Shown piece by piece: positions 58,101 through 61,279 of a DNA stretch of 61,279 bases; position 1 is the stretch's first letter; the number at the start of each line of letters is the position of its first letter. The DNA is from Chitinophagaceae bacterium. GTDB taxonomy: Bacteria > Bacteroidota > Bacteroidia > Chitinophagales > Chitinophagaceae. The stretch is from contig SEAC01000010.1 of assembly GCA_004173235.1 (NCBI GenBank), positions 1-61,279 of the forward strand, read 5' to 3'. The notes beneath the pieces are model-generated. The model did not search any database. It had not been told where the DNA came from and worked only from the letters and a program-made list of their open reading frames with translations. Both the position numbers and the translations under genes were made by a program.

Positions 58101-58368
58101 CCTGTACGTTCCGAATTACTTCACACCCAACTTCGACGGTCGCAACGATATCCTGTATTTCTACGGATCAACAGTGGCGACGCTCGAGTTCCGCATCTTC
58201 AATCAGTGGGGTGAACTTGTGTTCAGCACAACGGACAAGAGCCGTGGCTGGGACGGCACATCGGGCGGCAAAGCGCAGCCAGTGGGCGTATATATGTACG
58301 TAGCAAAAGCCACCCTTCCCAACGGACAAACCCGCACCCTCAAAGGATCTATTAACCTGATTCGCTAA
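55129..58368 (+). CDS. T9SS type B cargo protein with lamin-tail-like and Ig-like repeats
   Basis: 1079 residues from the ATG at 55129, with signal peptide (LLSLAFVAGSFVAGAQ). Residues about 22-265 form a lamin-tail-like domain (LPGLILNEVSQGPN, GQKEYFEFIVAG, LDLRGWIIDDNNNW, VYGSIILVYND-type strand). About nine bacterial Ig-like repeats of 75-85 residues follow (GGTWSSSNPAVATINPATG, VTITYTV). The last 85 residues are a gliding-motility-associated C-terminal domain (VPNYFTPNFDGRNDILYF, FNQWGELVFSTTD, PVGVYMYVAKATLPNGQ), the type B sorting signal. It is secreted and surface-held. First gene of a three-gene operon with PorP/SprF and PorE-like genes. Confidence 0.93.
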   Translation: MRKALLSLAFVAGSFVAGAQTLPGLILNEVSQGPNVGAGQKEYFEFIVAGTPTCTVNTLDLRGWIIDDNNNWVAAGPSTGIATGAMRFANVANWAAVPYGSIILVYNDNDKNTSITLADDPTDANNDKVYVIPASSTMFERNTVAPTTASGSNFVYPTTNWVSGGDWNTVALRNAGDAIIIVKPSVRNTEYFSLGYAIGSGSTATVWVPDMDSDSDRFLSDGNYNQASSWLLGVATGIPATTAETPGAGNTAANAAWINGMRGPATGVTVDPISSTNGSTLCVGGTTTLSSTTAGGTWSSANNAVVSVNATTGVATGVTAGGPVTITYTVTSGGCTGTATYAITVVAAANAGTLSGGPSVCTGATTTFTTNGTAGGTWSSSNPAVATINPATGVATGVTAGNVTITYTVGSGACATSATAPLQVAAAPVLPAISGNPNICLGGTRTYTNGFAGGSWSSSTPANVSIDPATGVATGMAVGSSVLTYTASNGGCTSTVTYNVQTVALPSAGTLNVPATLCVGSTATFTSTVAGGAWSASPSGLLTVNATTGAATADNAGNATVTYTVTDVNGCAGTATAPVAISAAPVLQPTTGPSSVCVGATIQLTNPFQPNGAGTWSATPAGLVTLTPTLPAGGPHIVNVTALAPGVATITLTAGSGGCTSSVPFVLTINAVPVVAPVLGATNLCSGATVTVTNATPGGTWSSSNPAAATVNPTTGVVTGVATGTADIIYTVTGVGGCTGTNRATINVQTTPNPGANNGPATLCIGATATFTNALAGGTWSSSNTAIASINASTGVVTGVAAGGPVTITYTVTTNGCTGTSNSTLNVNAAPSIAPIANFPLCTGAGTTLTPSVAGGTWSSANTSVATVTNAGVVTGTGTGSAILTYTVTNGGCTATRNVTVTVTTMNAQLNASATTISAGQSVTLTPAFSGTGPFTISAWTPAPLFPNQAAATQTATPVATTTFSVTGSDANGCTATGTVTVVVNPLVTDDLYVPNYFTPNFDGRNDILYFYGSTVATLEFRIFNQWGELVFSTTDKSRGWDGTSGGKAQPVGVYMYVAKATLPNGQTRTLKGSINLIR
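55970..57830 (+). repeat. Tandem Ig-like domain repeats in the type B cargo gene
   Basis: About nine units of roughly 225-255 bp, each with LCxGxTxTxxxxxxGGTWSS, then V(D/N)xxTGVxTGVxAG and ITYTVTxGGCTGT. The DNA keeps runs such as GGCGGCACCTGGAGCAGC in several units, enough for slippage or recombination to change copy number. Confidence 0.8.
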
Positions 58369-58372
58369 CGCA

Positions 58373-59359
58373 ATGAGAAAACTATTTTTCGTCCTCCTCA
58401 GTGGTGCGGCGCTTGGCGCCAAAGCCCAGGTAGACCCGCATTTTTCGCAGTATTACGTTTACCCGCTCTGGCTCAACCCTGCGCTGGCAGGGCAAAGCGA
58501 AGGCGACTACCGCGTGTCGGGCCTTTACCGCAACCAGTGGCGCAATGTGAGCACGCCCTATTCCACCTTCGGAATTTCGGGCGACGTGCGCACCAACAAG
58601 AACATCAACTTCGGACTCAACATCCTCAACCAAACCGCGGGAACGGGTGGCTACAACTACACCAATGCCTATCTCGCAGTATCGTATAGCGGCGTGCGCT
58701 GGGGCGGCGAAGGGCAGCACAATCTTTCGTTCGGTCTCCAGGGCGGACTGCTTGCGCGCCGCTTCGATCCCAGCAAGTTCCAGGGTGGCGACCAGTGGGT
58801 TCCCGGCGTGGGCTTCAACCCTAATATCGCAACCAGCGACCCGCTGACGAATACATCTTCCAGCTCGCTCGACCTCGGTGCAGGCGTTTCGTATTTCAAT
58901 TCGGGCGAGCAGAAAGTGAACCCGTTCGTCGGCGTTTCCGTTGGCCATCTTACACAACCCGAAGATCCGTTCATCGGTCGTGGAACGGCCAGCCGCCTGC
59001 CCATGCGCCTTACCGTTCATGGCGGGGCACGCGTGCAGGTGGGCGATAATGCCTGGATCGTTCCCAACGCGCTTTACTTGCGCCAAGGCAACGCGCAGGA
59101 GATCATGCTGGGTGGCTACGCGCAGTTGAAGGTGAACGAAACAGCCGATCTGATGTTCGGTGCCAACTACCGCGTCAACGATGCCGTGTCGCCTTACGTG
59201 GGCGTGTTGTTCAACCGGTTGATGCTGGGCGCTTCGTATGATGTGAATACGTCGCAGCTGGGCAAGATGGCCGGGGGCGCCAACTCATTCGAACTGTCGC
59301 TCACGTTCTTTGGAAAGCGCAACGAAGAGCCTTCCTATTTCAAATGCCCGCGCTTCTAA
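58373..59359 (+). CDS. PorP/SprF family T9SS membrane protein
   Basis: 328 residues, signal peptide (KLFFVLLSGAALGAKA). Family marks: QVDPHFSQYYVYPLWLNPALAGQSEGDYRVSG at the start, YRNQWRNVSTPYSTFG, then barrel strands, and SFELSLTFFGKRNE near the end. Members are outer-membrane barrels that hold or anchor type B cargo; each is usually paired with one cargo. The gene starts 4 bp after the cargo stop, so it is the cognate partner here. Final residues KCPRF are normal. Confidence 0.95.
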   Translation: MRKLFFVLLSGAALGAKAQVDPHFSQYYVYPLWLNPALAGQSEGDYRVSGLYRNQWRNVSTPYSTFGISGDVRTNKNINFGLNILNQTAGTGGYNYTNAYLAVSYSGVRWGGEGQHNLSFGLQGGLLARRFDPSKFQGGDQWVPGVGFNPNIATSDPLTNTSSSSLDLGAGVSYFNSGEQKVNPFVGVSVGHLTQPEDPFIGRGTASRLPMRLTVHGGARVQVGDNAWIVPNALYLRQGNAQEIMLGGYAQLKVNETADLMFGANYRVNDAVSPYVGVLFNRLMLGASYDVNTSQLGKMAGGANSFELSLTFFGKRNEEPSYFKCPRF

Positions 59360-59395
59360 CGGAGGCGTATAACCGAAAGCAGCAAAAAACTAACT

Positions 59396-61108
59396 ATGAT
59401 CCGTTTTCATAAGCTTGTGCTATGCCTGCTCGCTTCGCAACTGGCCTTTGGCCAGGGCGGCGACCAGCTCCGGAAGGCCGAGCATTACTTCCAGAATGGC
59501 GATTACTACAATGCAGCCGTTCAATACGAGCAATACCTCGGCATACGCAAATCTGCACCCGGCGGCTTCCGCCCTTACGCACCTGCCCGAACGGGCAAGG
59601 GCGCAAAGTCGGGCGTGGCCAGCAAAGGCGCTGCCTACAAGCGTCTTGCCGACTGCTACTATGCGCTGCACGACTACGCAAAGGCGGCCGAGTACTACGA
59701 CCAGGCCACCGGTGTAGACCGCGAGGCTACGCTGCAGTGGATTGCAAGCCTGCGCGCTGCGGGCCGCAAGACCGATGCGCTCAAGTTGATCGCCACCGCT
59801 CGCGCACTCAACCTGACGCCGCAGATGCAACAGGAGCTTGCACTGGAAGAAGCGGCGCTGAACAGCACCCCGACGCCCGATCCGTATACCACGGTAACCA
59901 AGGCAACGGGCGATATCAATACCGGTCACGGTAACTACGCCGCAGTAGAATGGGGTGGTGTGGTGTTCTTCACCTCCAGCCGTTCGGACGGCGGCTCGAA
60001 AGGCCCCAACCGCAACCACCTGTACCGCATCGTAGGCAGCGATGCGCTCAATGCCGACCCGCTTGCGGAAGCAGGCATCGACCAGGGGCTTTGCTCCTTC
60101 ACGCCCGATGGTAAACGCATGTATTTCACTGCATGGAAGCGCGAAGCGGGAAAGAACGTCGCCCGTATTTATACGGTTACCCGCGAAGACGGTGGCTGGA
60201 CAACGCCAGTGCTGATGGATGCGAAGATCAACCTTCCCGGCAGCAGTAATGCACAGCCCGGTTACGTGGAGCAGAACGGCGTGCGCTACCTGCTTTTCAG
60301 CTCCGACCGTGCAGGCGGCCACGGTGGATATGATCTTTGGATAGCTACTGTCAATGATAACGCGATAAGCGAACCGCAGAATCTTGGTGCCGTCATCAAC
60401 ACGAGCCGCGACGAACAGGCGCCATTCTACCACCCCGCTTCGCGTCAGCTGGTGTTTGCCAGCAATGGGCGCACGGGACTTGGCGGCTTCGACCTTTATA
60501 CCAGCACCTCCGACCTCAAAACCTTCGCCACGCCGGTGAATCCCGGAGCGCCTGTGAATTCAGTGAAGGACGACAGCTATTTTTTCAGCACGTCGCCCGA
60601 CAGCCTCATGCGGAAGGCCTACCTCAGTTCCGACCGTGCGTCCGACTGCTGCCTGGAGATCTTCACCATCGCGAAACAGGATCCGCCTAAGCCCGTGGAG
60701 CCTGAACCTGCGCCAATGCCGAAAGACACAACGGGGATCGTGGAGCGCGAGCCACAATATGTGCTGCCCGTGGTTTATTTTGATTTCGATAAAGACGAGC
60801 TCAGCGCGGAAGCGAAGTTGCGGCTGGATACAGTTGCAACGAAAATGCTGGCTGAGGAATCCACGCAACGCCTGCGGATCGGTGGCTACACCGATGGCAA
60901 GGGCGGCGAAAGCTACAACCAGCGCCTGAGCGATCGCCGGGCGCGCGCGGTGCGCAACTACCTCTATGGCAAGGGCATTCCGTCGGACCGTCTTTGGATC
61001 AAGGGCTTTGGTGAATGTTGCCCGCTGGAAGCCGAAGAAGCTGGCGGCCAGGATGTTCCGGATGCGCGCGCGAAGAATCGCCGCGTGGAGCTCAGCTGGG
61101 AGAGGTGA
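59396..61108 (+). CDS. PorE-like OmpA-family protein
   Basis: 570 residues with signal peptide (LVLCLLASQLAFGQ). Residues about 22-155 are TPR-like (AEHYFQNGDYYNAAVQYEQYL, RLADCYYALHDYAKAAEYYDQ). Residues about 170-410 form a PD40 beta-propeller (GVVFFTSSRSDGGS, RYLLFSSDRAGGHGGYDLWIA, LVFASNGRTGLGGFDLYTS). The OmpA domain spans about 455-568 (VVYFDFDKDELSAEAKLRLD, IGGYTDGKGGESYNQRLSDRRA). The layout is that of PorE, which ties T9SS parts to peptidoglycan, though the usual carboxypeptidase-like domain between propeller and OmpA seems absent. Third gene of the type B unit. Holds CCGTATTTATACGG at 60163. Confidence 0.92.
   Translation: MIRFHKLVLCLLASQLAFGQGGDQLRKAEHYFQNGDYYNAAVQYEQYLGIRKSAPGGFRPYAPARTGKGAKSGVASKGAAYKRLADCYYALHDYAKAAEYYDQATGVDREATLQWIASLRAAGRKTDALKLIATARALNLTPQMQQELALEEAALNSTPTPDPYTTVTKATGDINTGHGNYAAVEWGGVVFFTSSRSDGGSKGPNRNHLYRIVGSDALNADPLAEAGIDQGLCSFTPDGKRMYFTAWKREAGKNVARIYTVTREDGGWTTPVLMDAKINLPGSSNAQPGYVEQNGVRYLLFSSDRAGGHGGYDLWIATVNDNAISEPQNLGAVINTSRDEQAPFYHPASRQLVFASNGRTGLGGFDLYTSTSDLKTFATPVNPGAPVNSVKDDSYFFSTSPDSLMRKAYLSSDRASDCCLEIFTIAKQDPPKPVEPEPAPMPKDTTGIVEREPQYVLPVVYFDFDKDELSAEAKLRLDTVATKMLAEESTQRLRIGGYTDGKGGESYNQRLSDRRARAVRNYLYGKGIPSDRLWIKGFGECCPLEAEEAGGQDVPDARAKNRRVELSWER
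60163..60176 (+). other. CCGTATTTATACGG near-palindrome, copy 4
   Basis: Exact copy inside the PorE-like gene, coding R-I-Y-T and followed by TT. Confidence 0.6.
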
Positions 61109-61163
61109 GATCGTGAGCCGTGAGCCCGGGGCTGCGGGTTTGATTCGTGAATCGTAAAAAAAG

Positions 61164-61196
61164 AAGAGGCTGTCTCAAAAGGGCAGCCTCTTTTTC
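61164..61196 (+). terminator. Intrinsic terminator of the type B T9SS operon
   Basis: AAGAGGCTG 61164-61172 pairs with CAGCCTCTT 61184-61192 across an 11-nt loop, with a T run. The last 80 bases of the window hold nothing I recognise. Confidence 0.85.
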
Positions 61197-61279
61197 GTTT
61201 TCAGTTTTTTGGGTGGGTTTATCCACTTTATCGTTGTATAACTAAAGGTGTGTTGCGGTGCCTACTTTTTTGTGTTTCA

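Noticed and set aside
1..61279. CRISPR arrays, insertion sequences, prophage or defence islands
   Set aside because: No regularly spaced repeats, transposase, integrase, or defence operon was seen; the only element-like unit is the DUF559 one.

Overview
The window reads as chromosomal DNA of a GC-rich Bacteroidota, most likely of the Chitinophagaceae type. The grounds are type IX secretion (T9SS) sorting domains of both type A and type B, PorP/SprF and PorE-like proteins, a GLPGLI protein, a DUF3078 porin-like protein, a TonB-receptor-like barrel, lipoproteins with the CKKK-type acidic/basic start, and nine exact copies of the Bacteroidota -7 promoter element TAnnTTTG placed just before genes. 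There is no rRNA, tRNA, CRISPR array, phage or transposase gene.

Layout. 1-5 kb: a PadR/PspC stress pair, gcvT and comB. 5-6.5 kb: an ECF sigma factor / anti-sigma / Spy-like operon on the minus strand. 6.5-7.3 kb: a DUF559 nuclease gene flanked by about 60-bp inverted repeats that each fold into a hairpin, inserted between the sigma operon and a SWIM-SNF2 helicase (7.4-11.2 kb). 11-24 kb: a minus-strand block of envelope and secreted proteins (giant type A T9SS adhesin-like protein, lipoproteins, PRC-barrel protein, M43 metalloprotease, DUF3078 barrel). 24-29 kb: outer-membrane barrel, small secreted proteins, GLPGLI. 29-37.6 kb: two-component system, AsmA-like protein, nagA, a small membrane protein, an acidic protein, CYTH protein, OmpA lipoprotein and L,D-transpeptidase. 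37.7-43 kb: transporters (AI-2E, MATE, APC), a SMUG2-type glycosylase and a secreted nuclease. 43-55 kb: lipoprotein, broken LytS/LytTR/DUF5694 locus, DEAD-box helicase, response regulator, rmuC, rhomboid, second L,D-transpeptidase, YqaE protein and pepE. 55-61 kb: a type B T9SS cargo gene followed in one operon by a PorP/SprF gene and a PorE-like OmpA gene, which looks like a self-contained secretion and anchoring unit.

Two things stand out. First, the DUF559 gene with its hairpin-bearing inverted ends looks like a small non-transposase mobile unit. Second, at least four places carry what look like deletion scars: a WD40 remnant before gcvT, a MATE transporter lacking its last two helices, a nagA tail running into the next gene, and a locus where a sensor kinase, its LytTR regulator and a divergent DUF5694 gene have all lost ends. 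A near-palindromic 14-mer, CCGTATTTATACGG, occurs exactly four times and is not explained by any gene. Gene starts were revised downward in many places because signal peptides, lipoboxes and promoter positions favour an internal start. All family names come from recognition of motifs by eye; no search was run.
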